This document shows positions 44,200-54,723 of a stretch of 64,000 bases of DNA, piece by piece. Positions within the stretch are counted from its first letter, which is position 1. Each line of letters opens with the position of its first letter. The DNA comes from JANNSX01 sp041397825. GTDB taxonomy: Bacteria > Pseudomonadota > Alphaproteobacteria > Rhizobiales > Hyphomicrobiaceae. The translations under genes were made by a program, and so were the position numbers. The stretch lies in the NCBI GenBank assembly GCA_041397825.1, contig JAWKVX010000005.1, positions 434,001-498,000 on the forward strand, read 5' to 3'. Below the pieces are notes generated by a model. The model saw nothing but the letters and a program-made list of their open reading frames with translations. It was not told the DNA's origin and did not search any database.

Positions 44200-44762
44200 T
44201 CACTCGAGGTTCGTGTGCCGGGCCCGCATCGTCTCTGCCGTCTCGCCGAGTCTGTCGCGCAACGTCAGCACCAGCGCCTCGAAAACGAGCATCATGGCGC
44301 ATTCGTAGGCCGAGCCCATGGGCAGCAGCGACGGGGTGGCCCCTCGATCGCGCGCCATCGTCTGGGCTGGAATGAGGAGGACGATATCGGCGCCTTTCGC
44401 GAGACGGCTTTGGGGCTCGGCGGTGACTACGCGGTCCGGGCGCCGGCGGCCCGGACGCGGCCCATCAGGGCCGCGATGCTCTCGAACTCGCCCGGTCCGG
44501 CCGAGACGATGAGGAGGTCGCCAGCGCTCAGGGGCGGTGTTGTCATCTCGCCCGCCACATGCGCGTCAAGCCCAAGGTGATAGAGCCGCATGGCGAGGCC
44601 TTTCATCTGCAACCCTTCCCGTCCGAGGCCATGCAGTCCGAGGCGCGAGGCCTTGCAAATGGCCTCGATCAGCGGCTCGGCGGCATCCGGGGCCATCTGA
44701 TCCAGGACGGAGCCGAGCTCGGTGTGGATGCGGCGGGAGAGCAGATTGATCGGCTCCGTCAT
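44200..44762 (-). pseudogene. SIS-domain sugar-phosphate isomerase (HxlB-like) with a frameshift
   Basis: From the ATG at 44762 the protein starts MTEPINLLSRRIHTELGSVL and continues through SRLGLHGLGREGLQMKGLAM, LGLDAHVAGEMTTPPLSAGD and LLIVSAGPGEFESIAALMGR, the SIS fold of 6-phospho-3-hexuloisomerases. After GARTA it hits a TAG near 44441, but the next frame continues without gap as RVVTAEPQSRLAKGADIVLL, GATPSLLPMGSAYECAMMLV and ends TMRARHTNLE at 44200. One missing base restores a 187-residue protein of normal family length. Either a recent frameshift or a sequence error. It is divergent from the M42 peptidase and FGGY kinase genes. Confidence 0.8.
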
Positions 44763-44875
44763 GGGATACCTGGTCGTGGTTGCAAGGGAGCTCACTGTGT
44801 CGGCCGGGCCGCCCGCTTTCAAGGGGCCCAGGGCCGGTGCTAGGCTTTGAGCATCACAAGCGGGACGAGGGTGGC

Positions 44876-45997
44876 ATGGCGGCAGCAAAGGTACAGGATG
44901 GCGCGCTCGAGGAACGGCTGATCGCCCTGACGGCGAAGCTCATGCTGGTGCCGGGCCTCGCCGGCCACGAGGATCGTGTGCGCAGAGCCATCGCCGCCGA
45001 GATCGCGGGGCTTGGGCGAACGGCGACCGACCGGCTCGGCAATCTGATGCTGACGCTCGAGGGCGACACGGGGCTGCCGAGCGTCATGCTGTTCGCGCAC
45101 ATGGATCAGCTCGGCCTGATCGTCAGGAAGATCGAGCCGAGCGGACTGCTTCGTGTCGAGCGCGTCGGCGGTGTTCCCGAGCGGGCGCTCGCGGCCCAGG
45201 AGGTATTGCTGCAGATCGGCGAGGGGCGGGACCTCCCTGCCGTCATCGCCAACAAGAGCCATCATGCCACGTCGCCGGACGAGAAGTACCGTGTCGTCCC
45301 CTACCAGGAACTCTACATCGACGCAGGATTTGCCGATGCCGGTGAAGCGCTCGCTGCCGGCGTCGATGTCGGCACGCCCATCGTCTACGCGCCACGCGCG
45401 GTTGAGCTGGCCGGTGGCCGGCTGGCCGGCACCTCCGTCGACGATCGTGCCGGCTGCGCCGTGGTCATCGAGGCGGCACAGGCCCTCGCCAGGCTCAAGC
45501 GGCGGCCGACCGTCCACATCGTCTTCTCCGTGCAGGAGGAGTTCAACCTCAGGGGCGTGGTGCCTGCGGTCGAAGCCCTGAAGCCGGACATTGCCATCCA
45601 GATCGATCTCGTGCTCGCAACCGACACACCGGACATGGCGGCCCGCGGCGACATCAAGCTCGGGGGCGGGCCGGCCATGAGCCTCTATAGCTTCCACGGC
45701 CGCGGAACGCTGAACGGTCTGATCCCGCATCCGGCCCTGGTCCGGCTGTTCTCGGAGACCGCCAAGATCGAGCGCATGGCGCTGCAGCGGAGCGCGCATG
45801 TCGGTGCCCTGACCGAAACCTCCTACGTACAGCTCATGCACCATGGCATCGCATCGATCGATTTGGGATTTCCGGCACGTTACACGCACTCGGCGCTCGA
45901 GGTCTGTGATGCTGGCGACTTGGCTGCGCTGACGCGTCTGCTTGTTGCCGCCATTGGCCGGATCGACAGCGCCTTCACGCTCGATCGCGACGGGTAA
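44876..45997 (+). CDS. M42 family metallopeptidase (FrvX/glutamyl aminopeptidase-like)
   Basis: A 373-residue M42 peptidase. Metal ligands are visible as LFAHMDQLGLIV (HxD), TSVDDRAGCAVVIEAAQAL (bridging Asp), VFSVQEEFNLRGVVPA (catalytic and metal Glu pair), and IQIDLVLATDTPDM; the final His is in YTHSALEVCDAGDL. FrvX-type proteins often accompany sugar catabolic genes. Here the gene is followed five bases later by an FGGY kinase and is divergent from the HxlB-like isomerase, so a role in a sugar or sugar-conjugate pathway is plausible. Start ATG at 44876 with GACGAGG upstream. Confidence 0.85.
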   Translation: MAAAKVQDGALEERLIALTAKLMLVPGLAGHEDRVRRAIAAEIAGLGRTATDRLGNLMLTLEGDTGLPSVMLFAHMDQLGLIVRKIEPSGLLRVERVGGVPERALAAQEVLLQIGEGRDLPAVIANKSHHATSPDEKYRVVPYQELYIDAGFADAGEALAAGVDVGTPIVYAPRAVELAGGRLAGTSVDDRAGCAVVIEAAQALARLKRRPTVHIVFSVQEEFNLRGVVPAVEALKPDIAIQIDLVLATDTPDMAARGDIKLGGGPAMSLYSFHGRGTLNGLIPHPALVRLFSETAKIERMALQRSAHVGALTETSYVQLMHHGIASIDLGFPARYTHSALEVCDAGDLAALTRLLVAAIGRIDSAFTLDRDG

Positions 45998-46002
45998 GTG
46001 CC

Positions 46003-47508
46003 ATGCGTTGCTATCTCGGGATCGATATCGGGACCTTCGAGTCGAAGGGGGTTCTCGTCGCCGAGGACGGCAGCATCCTCGCCTCCGCCGCACGACCGCA
46101 TAAGATGCTGGTGCCGGAGCCGGGATGGGCCGAGCACCGTCCGGTCGAGCATTGGTGGAACGGCTTCACGGAGCTGTCGCAGCGCCTGATCGCTGAAGCC
46201 AGGGTGGCGCCGAAGGACATCCGCGCGGTCGGAGCGAGCGCCATCGGACCCTGCATGCTGCCCGTCGACGCTGATGGCGCACCGTTGATGAACGGTGTGC
46301 TCTATGGTGTCGACACGCGCGCGGCGAAGGAGATCGAGGAGCTGACGACGCAGATCGGTGCGGATCGCATCCTGGAAGTGTCCGGTAATGCGTTGACCTC
46401 GCAGTCGGTCGGCCCGAAGATTCTCTGGCTCAAGCGCGCCCGGCCCGATCTCTACGCCAAGGCCCGCCAATTCCTGACGTCGACCTCCTATCTCGTTCAC
46501 CGCTTGACCGGTGCCTATGTGATCGACCACTACACTGCGAGCGGCACGAGCCCGCTCTACGATCCAGCGGCGCTCGCCTACACCGATGCTTTCGCCGCCG
46601 GTATCACGCCGCTTGATCGCTTGCCCGAACCGAGATGGACGACGGATGTGGTCGGGGGTGTCACGGCAGCGGCCGCCGTCGAGACGGGGCTCCTTGCTGG
46701 GACACCTGTCATCGCCGGCACGGTCGATGCGGCGGCGGAGGCGCTGAGCGTCGGCGTGCTGGCGCCCGGCGACATGATGCTGATGTACGGATCGACCATC
46801 TTCATCATCGAGATCACGGCCGAGCGTGTTCAGGATGCGCGACTGTGGTATGCGCCCTGGCTGTTTCCCGGCCAGCACGCGGCCATGTCGGGGTTGGCGA
46901 CGAGCGGCACCCTCACGCATTGGTTTCGCGAGCACTTTGCTCGCGATCTCGAGCCATCGGTCGCGGTGGGCGAGTTGCTCGCCGAGGCGGCGGCCTCGCC
47001 GCCCGGCGCACGCGGGCTGGTGCTGCTGCCCTATTTCTCCGGCGAGCGGACGCCGATCCACGATCCCCATGCCAGGGGCGTTCTGTTCGGACTCGATCTG
47101 ACGCATGGGCGCGGCGATGTCTATCGCGCCCTGCTCGAAGGGAATGGGCATGCGACGCGGCACATCCTCGACACCTATGCCGAGATCGGCGTGCCGCCGA
47201 CGACGATCTACGCGGTTGGCGGAGGGACCAAGAACGCCGTCTGGTCGGGGGCGACCTCGGACATCTCGGGGCGGCCCCAGGTGGTGCGCGAGAAGACGAT
47301 CGGCGCCGCCTATGGCGACGCATTTCTTGCCGCGCTTGGGGTCGGCGATGTCCACCGCGAAGCGATCACGGATTGGAACCCGGTGGCTCGGACGATCCAC
47401 CCCGATCCCTCACATGTCGACGTCTACGGGCGCGCCCATGGAATCTTCCGCGCCCTCTACCCGAGAACGAGGGATCTGATGCGTGCGGTAAGTACGGAGG
47501 GGCAGTGA
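46003..47508 (+). CDS. FGGY-family carbohydrate kinase (xylulokinase-like)
   Basis: A 501-residue sugar kinase. The phosphate-1 motif is YLGIDIGTFESKGVLVAEDG at the N-terminus; further motifs are VGASAIGPCMLPVD, YGVDTRAAKEIEEL, the adenosine-binding VGGGTKNAVWSGATSDISGR and IGAAYGDAFLAALGVG. It phosphorylates a ketose or polyol. It differs from glycerol kinase GlpK (no TRPSxVGW-like region is present), so it is probably not the kinase of the glycerol operon despite the short distance. It is co-directional with the M42 peptidase gene and separated from the glycerol operon by tRNA-Gln. Confidence 0.87.
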   Translation: MRCYLGIDIGTFESKGVLVAEDGSILASAARPHKMLVPEPGWAEHRPVEHWWNGFTELSQRLIAEARVAPKDIRAVGASAIGPCMLPVDADGAPLMNGVLYGVDTRAAKEIEELTTQIGADRILEVSGNALTSQSVGPKILWLKRARPDLYAKARQFLTSTSYLVHRLTGAYVIDHYTASGTSPLYDPAALAYTDAFAAGITPLDRLPEPRWTTDVVGGVTAAAAVETGLLAGTPVIAGTVDAAAEALSVGVLAPGDMMLMYGSTIFIIEITAERVQDARLWYAPWLFPGQHAAMSGLATSGTLTHWFREHFARDLEPSVAVGELLAEAAASPPGARGLVLLPYFSGERTPIHDPHARGVLFGLDLTHGRGDVYRALLEGNGHATRHILDTYAEIGVPPTTIYAVGGGTKNAVWSGATSDISGRPQVVREKTIGAAYGDAFLAALGVGDVHREAITDWNPVARTIHPDPSHVDVYGRAHGIFRALYPRTRDLMRAVSTEGQ

Positions 47509-47564
47509 CGTTACGCGGGATGGCGAGCGGCTTGGTGCTCTTGCTACGCAATGCCGGATTTTGT

Positions 47565-47638
47565 TGGCTGGGGGACTAGGATTCGAACCTAGACAGGCAG
47601 AGTCAGAGTCTGCAGTCCTACCATTAGACGATCCCCCA
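47565..47638 (-). tRNA. tRNA-Gln (anticodon CUG)
   Basis: On the minus strand the 74-base sequence folds into a full cloverleaf: acceptor TGGGGGA with TCCCCCA, anticodon stem GCAGA/TCTGC with loop CTCTGAC (anticodon CTG), T-arm CTAGG TTCGAAT CCTAG, discriminator G and encoded CCA. It decodes CAG. It lies between the converging FGGY kinase and DUF2160 genes. Confidence 0.96.
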
Positions 47639-47714
47639 AGGCCGGGCCGTCATGGGCGCGGGCGGTTTGTAGCAGCCCTTCCGGAGCGCATCAAGCTTGG
47701 ATCGGGCCTTGGGC

Positions 47715-48017
47715 TCAAACCCAGCGAAAGACGATGAAGGCATAGACCAGAGACATGGCGATGGCGCCCCAGAGCGGGGGACCCATCAGCGCCAGCCAGC
47801 CGAGATGAATGAAGGCGCTGCCGAGCAGCGAGATGAACAACCGGTCCCCCCGGGTGGTGTCGAGGGCGAGGATGCCACGGCGCGGTCCGCCCCCGGGCGA
47901 GCGCCACTCCCAGATCACCATCGAGACGAGGCAAAGGGCGATGAAGCCGAAAAAGGTCGCCGTCTGCCAGGTCCAGGCCATCCAGCCAAGATCGAAGATG
48001 CCGCCGCTACCTCCCAT
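47715..48017 (-). CDS. DUF2160 small membrane protein of the glycerol ABC operon
   Basis: A 100-residue protein with three predicted membrane helices: WMAWTWQTATFFGFIALCLV at the N-terminus, then FISLLGSAFIHLGWLALMG and LWGAIAMSLVYAFIVFRWV. DUF2160 proteins are encoded with rhizobial glycerol ABC transporters and their function is unknown. The start has a strong GAGGAGG site. It is the last gene of the operon, 11 bases after glpQ. Confidence 0.85.
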   Translation of the reverse strand: MGGSGGIFDLGWMAWTWQTATFFGFIALCLVSMVIWEWRSPGGGPRRGILALDTTRGDRLFISLLGSAFIHLGWLALMGPPLWGAIAMSLVYAFIVFRWV

Positions 48018-48028
48018 CGACCACCTCC

Positions 48029-48826
<798 letters not shown>

Positions 48827-48827
48827 G

Positions 48828-49691
48828 TCACTTCGCCTCGTTGCGCATCATCAGCGTGTAGAAGAGCCAGCTCAGCAGCAGAATGATGAGGAAGTAGATG
48901 ATCGACATGGCCGCCGCCGGCCCGAGATCGAACTGGCCGAGCGCCATCTTGTCGAGGTCGATCGAGAGGAAGGTTGTGGCGTTGCCCGGGCCGCCGCCGG
49001 TCAGCACCTTCACCTCGGTGTAGATCATGAAGGAGTCCATGAAGCGCAAGAGCACGGCGATTGTCAGCACATGCTTCAGCTTCGGCAGCTGGATGTAACG
49101 GAAGACGGCCCAGGCGCCGGCACCGTCGACCTTGGCGGCCTGGTAGTAGGCATCGGGGATGGAAACGAGACCCGCATAGCACAGCAACACGACGAGCGAG
49201 GTCCAGTGCCAGACGTCCATCAGTATGGTCGTGAACCAGGCGGAGATCGGCTGGCGCGTGTAGTTGAAATCGATGCCGAGCGTATTGAGACCCTTGCCGA
49301 GCAATCCGATCTCCGGCAACGCGAAAATGTTCCACATCGCGCCGACGACATTCCACGGAATGAGCAGCGGCAGGGCCATCAACACGAGGCACACGGAGAC
49401 CCACGGCCCCTTGCGTGGCATCGAGAGCGCGATGGCGAGGCCGAGCGGAATCTCGATGGCAAGAATGAGGGCCGAGAAGAGGATCTGCCGCAGCAAGGCC
49501 GAATGGAAGCGCTCCGAGTGCAGGACCTGCTCGAACCAGGTCGTGCCCGACCAGAAGAAGGCGTTGTCTCCGAAGGTTTCCTGGACGGAGAAGTTGACGA
49601 CCGTCATCAGTGGAATGACGGCGTTGAAGGCGACGAGCAGGACGACCGGAAGAACGAACAGCCAGCCTCGTTGATTGACGGTCTTGTTCAT
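48828..49691 (-). CDS. glpP: Glycerol ABC transporter permease (GlpP)
   Basis: A 287-residue MalF-type permease with six helices: WLFVLPVVLLVAFNAVIPLM first, then LRQILFSALILAIEIPLGLA, LVLMALPLLIPWNVVGAMWN. The EAA loop is LVSIPDAYYQAAKVDGAGAW. It follows glpT by ten bases and precedes glpQ by one base on the same strand. Together with GlpQ it forms the membrane channel. Confidence 0.88.
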   Translation of the reverse strand: MNKTVNQRGWLFVLPVVLLVAFNAVIPLMTVVNFSVQETFGDNAFFWSGTTWFEQVLHSERFHSALLRQILFSALILAIEIPLGLAIALSMPRKGPWVSVCLVLMALPLLIPWNVVGAMWNIFALPEIGLLGKGLNTLGIDFNYTRQPISAWFTTILMDVWHWTSLVVLLCYAGLVSIPDAYYQAAKVDGAGAWAVFRYIQLPKLKHVLTIAVLLRFMDSFMIYTEVKVLTGGGPGNATTFLSIDLDKMALGQFDLGPAAAMSIIYFLIILLLSWLFYTLMMRNEAK

Positions 49692-49701
49692 GCCAGGGAC
49701 C

Positions 49702-50769
49702 TCATTCGATCATCCAGCCGCCGGCATAGACCTGCGTGTGCCCGGCATCGAACTCGAGAAAGCCCGCACCAGTGGGGATCGCCTCGTCCTCGCCGACCAA
49801 GAGCTTGACCATGCCGCCGGGTGTCGAGGTCTCGACCACGCGATAACGGCCGGCATCGGCAACTTTGACGATCTGCGCCGGAAGGCCCGAAGCGGCGAAA
49901 CCAACGAATTCGGGTCGAACACCGAGCTCGATGGTCTCGCTCCCGCCCTGGTACAATGCCGCGTTGACGGTTCCAATAGGATGGCCGCCGACGACGGCGC
50001 GGCCTCCCTCGATCCGGCAGGGCAGGACATTCATGCCCGGAGAGCCGATGAAATGGCCGACGAATGTATGCCGCGGGCGCTCGAAAAGCTCGACCGGTGT
50101 TCCGACCTGCACGACGGTGCCATTGTTCATGACGACGACCTGGTCGGCGAAGGTCAGCGCCTCCGTCTGGTCGTGAGTGACGTAGATCATCGTCCGCCGC
50201 GTCTGGCTGTGCAACTCTTTGAGCTTGGATCGGAGCTGCCATTTGAGATGCGGGTCGATGACCGTCAGCGGTTCGTCGAACATCACCACATTGACGTCGG
50301 AGCGCACCAGACCGCGTCCGAGCGAGATCTTCTGCTTGCCGTCGGCGGTCAATCCAGCGGCTCGCCGTTTGAGCATCTGGCCGAGGTCCAGCATATCGGC
50401 GATGGCCCTGACGGTCTTGTCGACCTCTGGCTCGGGCACGCGCCGGTTTCGCAATGGGAACGCCAGATTGTCGTAGACCGTCATGGTGTCGTAGATGACG
50501 GGGAACTGGAACACCTGGGCGATGTTGCGGGTTTCCGGCGTGGCGCCCGTCATGTCCCGACCGTCGAACAGGATCCTGCCCTCGCTCGGATGCAGCAGGC
50601 CGGAGATGAGATTGAGCAGGGTGGTCTTTCCGCATCCGGAGGGGCCGAGCAGGGCATAGGCGCCACCGTCCGACCAGGTGAGGTCGAGCCGCTTCAGTGC
50701 CCAGTCGTCATCGGTCTGCGGGTCGGGCCGGTAGCTGTGGCGGAGCGCCTGGAGCTCGATCCTGGCCAT
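49702..50769 (-). CDS. glpT: Glycerol ABC transporter ATP-binding protein GlpT (degenerate signature motif)
   Basis: A 355-residue MalK-like ATPase with C-terminal TOBE region. Walker A is GPSGCGKTT (42-50), Walker B MFDEPLTVID (164-172), and the switch His is intact in YVTHDQTEAL (His199). The ABC signature, however, reads LTADGKQ (140-146) instead of LSGGQ. It shares one base with the end of glpS (stop/start overlap at 50769). Paired with GlpS, its nucleotide site is completed by the good signature of GlpS. The degenerate signature should weaken the opposite site. Symbol assigned by synteny with Rhizobium. Confidence 0.87.
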   Translation of the reverse strand: MARIELQALRHSYRPDPQTDDDWALKRLDLTWSDGGAYALLGPSGCGKTTLLNLISGLLHPSEGRILFDGRDMTGATPETRNIAQVFQFPVIYDTMTVYDNLAFPLRNRRVPEPEVDKTVRAIADMLDLGQMLKRRAAGLTADGKQKISLGRGLVRSDVNVVMFDEPLTVIDPHLKWQLRSKLKELHSQTRRTMIYVTHDQTEALTFADQVVVMNNGTVVQVGTPVELFERPRHTFVGHFIGSPGMNVLPCRIEGGRAVVGGHPIGTVNAALYQGGSETIELGVRPEFVGFAASGLPAQIVKVADAGRYRVVETSTPGGMVKLLVGEDEAIPTGAGFLEFDAGHTQVYAGGWMIE

Positions 50770-51830
50770 CAGGCGACGAGCTCCCCGCTGGCGTCGAAGT
50801 AGAAGGCCCGCTCGACATCGACATAAAGCTGCGCGGGTGAGCCGACATCAAAACCGTGGATGCCGTGCGACTGCGAGACCCAGGTCAGGCCGTTGAGATC
50901 AAAGTGAATGACACTTTCTGACCCGGAGAGCTCGGTGACCAGCACGCGACCTTCGACCGGGACCGCATCGCCCCGGGATTCTGGGGTGACGTGGTAGGGG
51001 CGTATGGCGAACGTGTAGGCACCGTCCGCGAGGGCCCGGCCGCGCCTGCCGGCAGGCAGGCTGATCTTGCCGGCGAGCAGCATGTGATCGCCGCGCTTGA
51101 CGACCTCGGCGACGTTGATAGGAGGGTCGGAGAATACCTTGGCGGTGGTCAGATCACGGGGTCGGCGATAGATTTCCGAGGTCGGACCGAACTGTGTCAC
51201 ATACCCCTCATGCAGCGCGGCTGTGTTTCCGCCGAACAACAACGCCTCTGTCGGCTCCGTCGTCGCATAGACGACGATGCAATTCCGATCGGCGAAGATT
51301 CTCGGGAGCTCGTCGCGGAGCTCCTCGCGCAGCTTGTAGTCCAGGTTGGCAAGCGGCTCGTCGAGCAGGATGAGGTCGCTGTCCTTCACCAGTGCCCGGG
51401 CGATCGCCGTTCGCTGCTGCTGACCGCCGGATAGCTCCGACGGCCGTCGCTTCAGCATCGGCGTCAGCCGCAGCAGCTCGGCCACCTTGCCGACGCGGCT
51501 TTCGATCTCGGCCTTCGACAGTCTGGCGACACGCAGCGGCGAGGCGATGTTCTCGTAGACCGTGAAATTCGGATAGTTGATGAACTGCTGGTAGACCATG
51601 GACACGTTGCGCTTCTGGACCGGCACGCCGGTGACGTCCTGCCCATTGACGTGAACGGTGCCTGAGGTCGGCCGCTCCAATCCAGCCAGCAGCTGCATCA
51701 GCGTCGTCTTGCCCGACAGCGTGGTCCCGAGCAGCACGTTGAACGTGCCGGGAGCCAGAGTCAGCGAGATCGGGTGGATATGCGTGTCGGGGCCGACCCG
51801 CTTGGTCACGTTTCTGAGCTCGAGAGTCAT
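50769..51830 (-). CDS. glpS: Glycerol ABC transporter ATP-binding protein GlpS (switch histidine replaced)
   Basis: A 353-residue MalK-like ATPase. Walker A is GTTLSGKTT (35-43), the signature LSGGQQQ (133-139) is canonical, and Walker B is ILLDEPLANLD (154-164). The H-loop reads VVYATTEPTEAL, with Thr191 where ABC ATPases have the switch histidine. It begins the ATPase pair, 113 bases after glpV with a hairpin in between. With GlpT it would form a heterodimer with one canonical and one degenerate ATP site. Symbol by synteny. Confidence 0.87.
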   Translation of the reverse strand: MTLELRNVTKRVGPDTHIHPISLTLAPGTFNVLLGTTLSGKTTLMQLLAGLERPTSGTVHVNGQDVTGVPVQKRNVSMVYQQFINYPNFTVYENIASPLRVARLSKAEIESRVGKVAELLRLTPMLKRRPSELSGGQQQRTAIARALVKDSDLILLDEPLANLDYKLREELRDELPRIFADRNCIVVYATTEPTEALLFGGNTAALHEGYVTQFGPTSEIYRRPRDLTTAKVFSDPPINVAEVVKRGDHMLLAGKISLPAGRRGRALADGAYTFAIRPYHVTPESRGDAVPVEGRVLVTELSGSESVIHFDLNGLTWVSQSHGIHGFDVGSPAQLYVDVERAFYFDASGELVA

Positions 51831-51889
51831 TGCGTGACGATCTGCTCCCTCGCTGCGGCCCGTTGGTAAGGAAGCTTAGCTCGAAAAGT

Positions 51890-51914
51890 GCCGGGGTGCA
51901 TCAGGCACCCCGGC
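51890..51914 (-). terminator. Intercistronic hairpin between glpV and glpS
   Basis: On the minus strand GCCGGGGTGC and GCACCCCGGC form a perfect ten-base stem with a CTGAT loop, followed by ACTTTTCG. It lies 30 bases after the glpV stop and 60 bases before glpS. It probably causes partial termination or protects the glpV message, giving more binding protein than ATPase. Confidence 0.75.
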
Positions 51915-51943
51915 CGGCAGTCTCGTTGGATCGACAGGCAGGC

Positions 51944-53683
<1,740 letters not shown>

Positions 53684-53720
53684 ATTCTTTCCTCCCATTT
53701 TTGGCGGGTCTTGCGGTTAT

Positions 53721-53764
53721 CAAGCGAAGATAAACGAATGTCAATCGAAATGAGATGAGCCGAA
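53721..53764. promoter_or_regulatory. Probable GlpR operator array between glpV and glpR
   Basis: CGAA tetramers occur at 53725, 53735, 53746 and 53761, that is at 10, 11 and 15 base steps, inside AAGCGAAGATAAACGAATG and CAATCGAAATGAG. DeoR-family repressors commonly recognise TTCG/CGAA half-sites. The same pattern, in the other orientation, lies upstream of glpD. The array is 38-81 bases upstream of glpV and in the shared promoter region of the divergent genes. Confidence 0.7.
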
Positions 53765-53878
53765 AACCACGCGCGCATTTCGCCAGAGCGCCAAGCCTAG
53801 AAAGCGGGCTTGCCGCAATCGCCAGGTGGAGCATATCAGTCTTGTGCAGGGAGACCGGGCCAGCTAAAGGGGCTGCCG

Positions 53879-54649
53879 ATGGAGCCAATTTCGCCACGCC
53901 AATCCGATATCGTCTCGATTGCCCGGCAAAATGGCCGTGTGAATGTCGAGCAGCTCGCGGCGCGGTTTGCGGTCACCCCGCAGACCATTCGGAAGGACCT
54001 GAACGAGCTCTGCGAACGCGGTGTCCTGCAGCGATTTCATGGCGGAGCGGCTTTCGCTTCGGGGCTCGTCAATTTCGGTTACGAGGCGCGTCGCCAGCTG
54101 GCGACGGAAGAGAAGCGTCGCATCGGCGTCCATGCAGCCTCGCTCATTCCCGACAATTGCTCGATCCTCATCAATATCGGCACCACCACCGAGCAGGTCG
54201 CCATGGCGCTCAGGGGCCGCAAGGGGCTGATGGTCATCACCAACAACGTGAATGTCGTCAGCATTCTCCTCGGCTCTCCGGAGATCGAGGTGATCGTCGC
54301 CGGAGGAGTCGTGCGGCACGCCGACGGCGGCGTTGTCGGTGAGGTCGCGGTCGACTTCATCCGCCAGTTCAAGGTCGACTACGCGATCGTGGGGGCCTCG
54401 GCCATCGACGAGGATGGCTCTCTCCTGGATTTCGACCTGCGCGAGGTCAAGGTTGCGAAAGCCATCATGGAGAGCGCCCGTCGGTCCATCCTCGTCGCCG
54501 ACAGCATGAAGTACGAGCGGACGGCACCGGTCAGGATCGGTCACATCTCGGACCTCGATCATTTCGTGACCGATCGGCCGCCGCCAGAGCGCATTGTCGC
54601 CATATGTCGCGAGCATGAGGTTGCGGTCGACGTGGCAGCCAGCGCTTGA
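53879..54649 (+). CDS. glpR: DeoR-family transcriptional regulator (GlpR-like)
   Basis: A 256-residue DeoR regulator. The N-terminal helix-turn-helix is SPRQSDIVSIARQNGRVNVE then QLAARFAVTPQTIRKDLNEL and RGVLQRFHGGA. The sensor domain has the GTTTEQ and VITNNVNV sugar-phosphate elements. It is divergent from glpV and directly upstream of glpD, so it most likely represses both in the absence of glycerol 3-phosphate. CGAA-repeat arrays near both targets support this. Confidence 0.9.
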   Translation: MEPISPRQSDIVSIARQNGRVNVEQLAARFAVTPQTIRKDLNELCERGVLQRFHGGAAFASGLVNFGYEARRQLATEEKRRIGVHAASLIPDNCSILINIGTTTEQVAMALRGRKGLMVITNNVNVVSILLGSPEIEVIVAGGVVRHADGGVVGEVAVDFIRQFKVDYAIVGASAIDEDGSLLDFDLREVKVAKAIMESARRSILVADSMKYERTAPVRIGHISDLDHFVTDRPPPERIVAICREHEVAVDVAASA

Positions 54650-54652
54650 TAT

Positions 54653-54680
54653 TTCGATTATTTTCGATATTCTTCGTTTT
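54653..54680. promoter_or_regulatory. Probable GlpR operator array upstream of glpD
   Basis: TTCG tetramers occur at 54653, 54663 and 54673, spaced exactly ten bases (one helical turn), in ATTTCGATTATTTTCGATAT and TCTTCGTTTTG. The reverse complement matches the glpV-side array: CGAAGA, CGAA, AATCGAAAT in the same order. It begins three bases after the glpR stop in a notably AT-rich patch and ends about 44 bases before the preferred glpD start. Confidence 0.7.
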
Positions 54681-54723
54681 GAGTGACCGAAGAAACCTTG
54701 CCTTGGGGATTAGGGTCCGGCGC

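Noticed and set aside
46003..47508. FGGY kinase as the glycerol kinase of the neighbouring glycerol system
   Set aside because: Its motifs are xylulokinase-like, it is on the opposite strand, and tRNA-Gln separates it from the glycerol operon; no CGAA operator array was seen before it.
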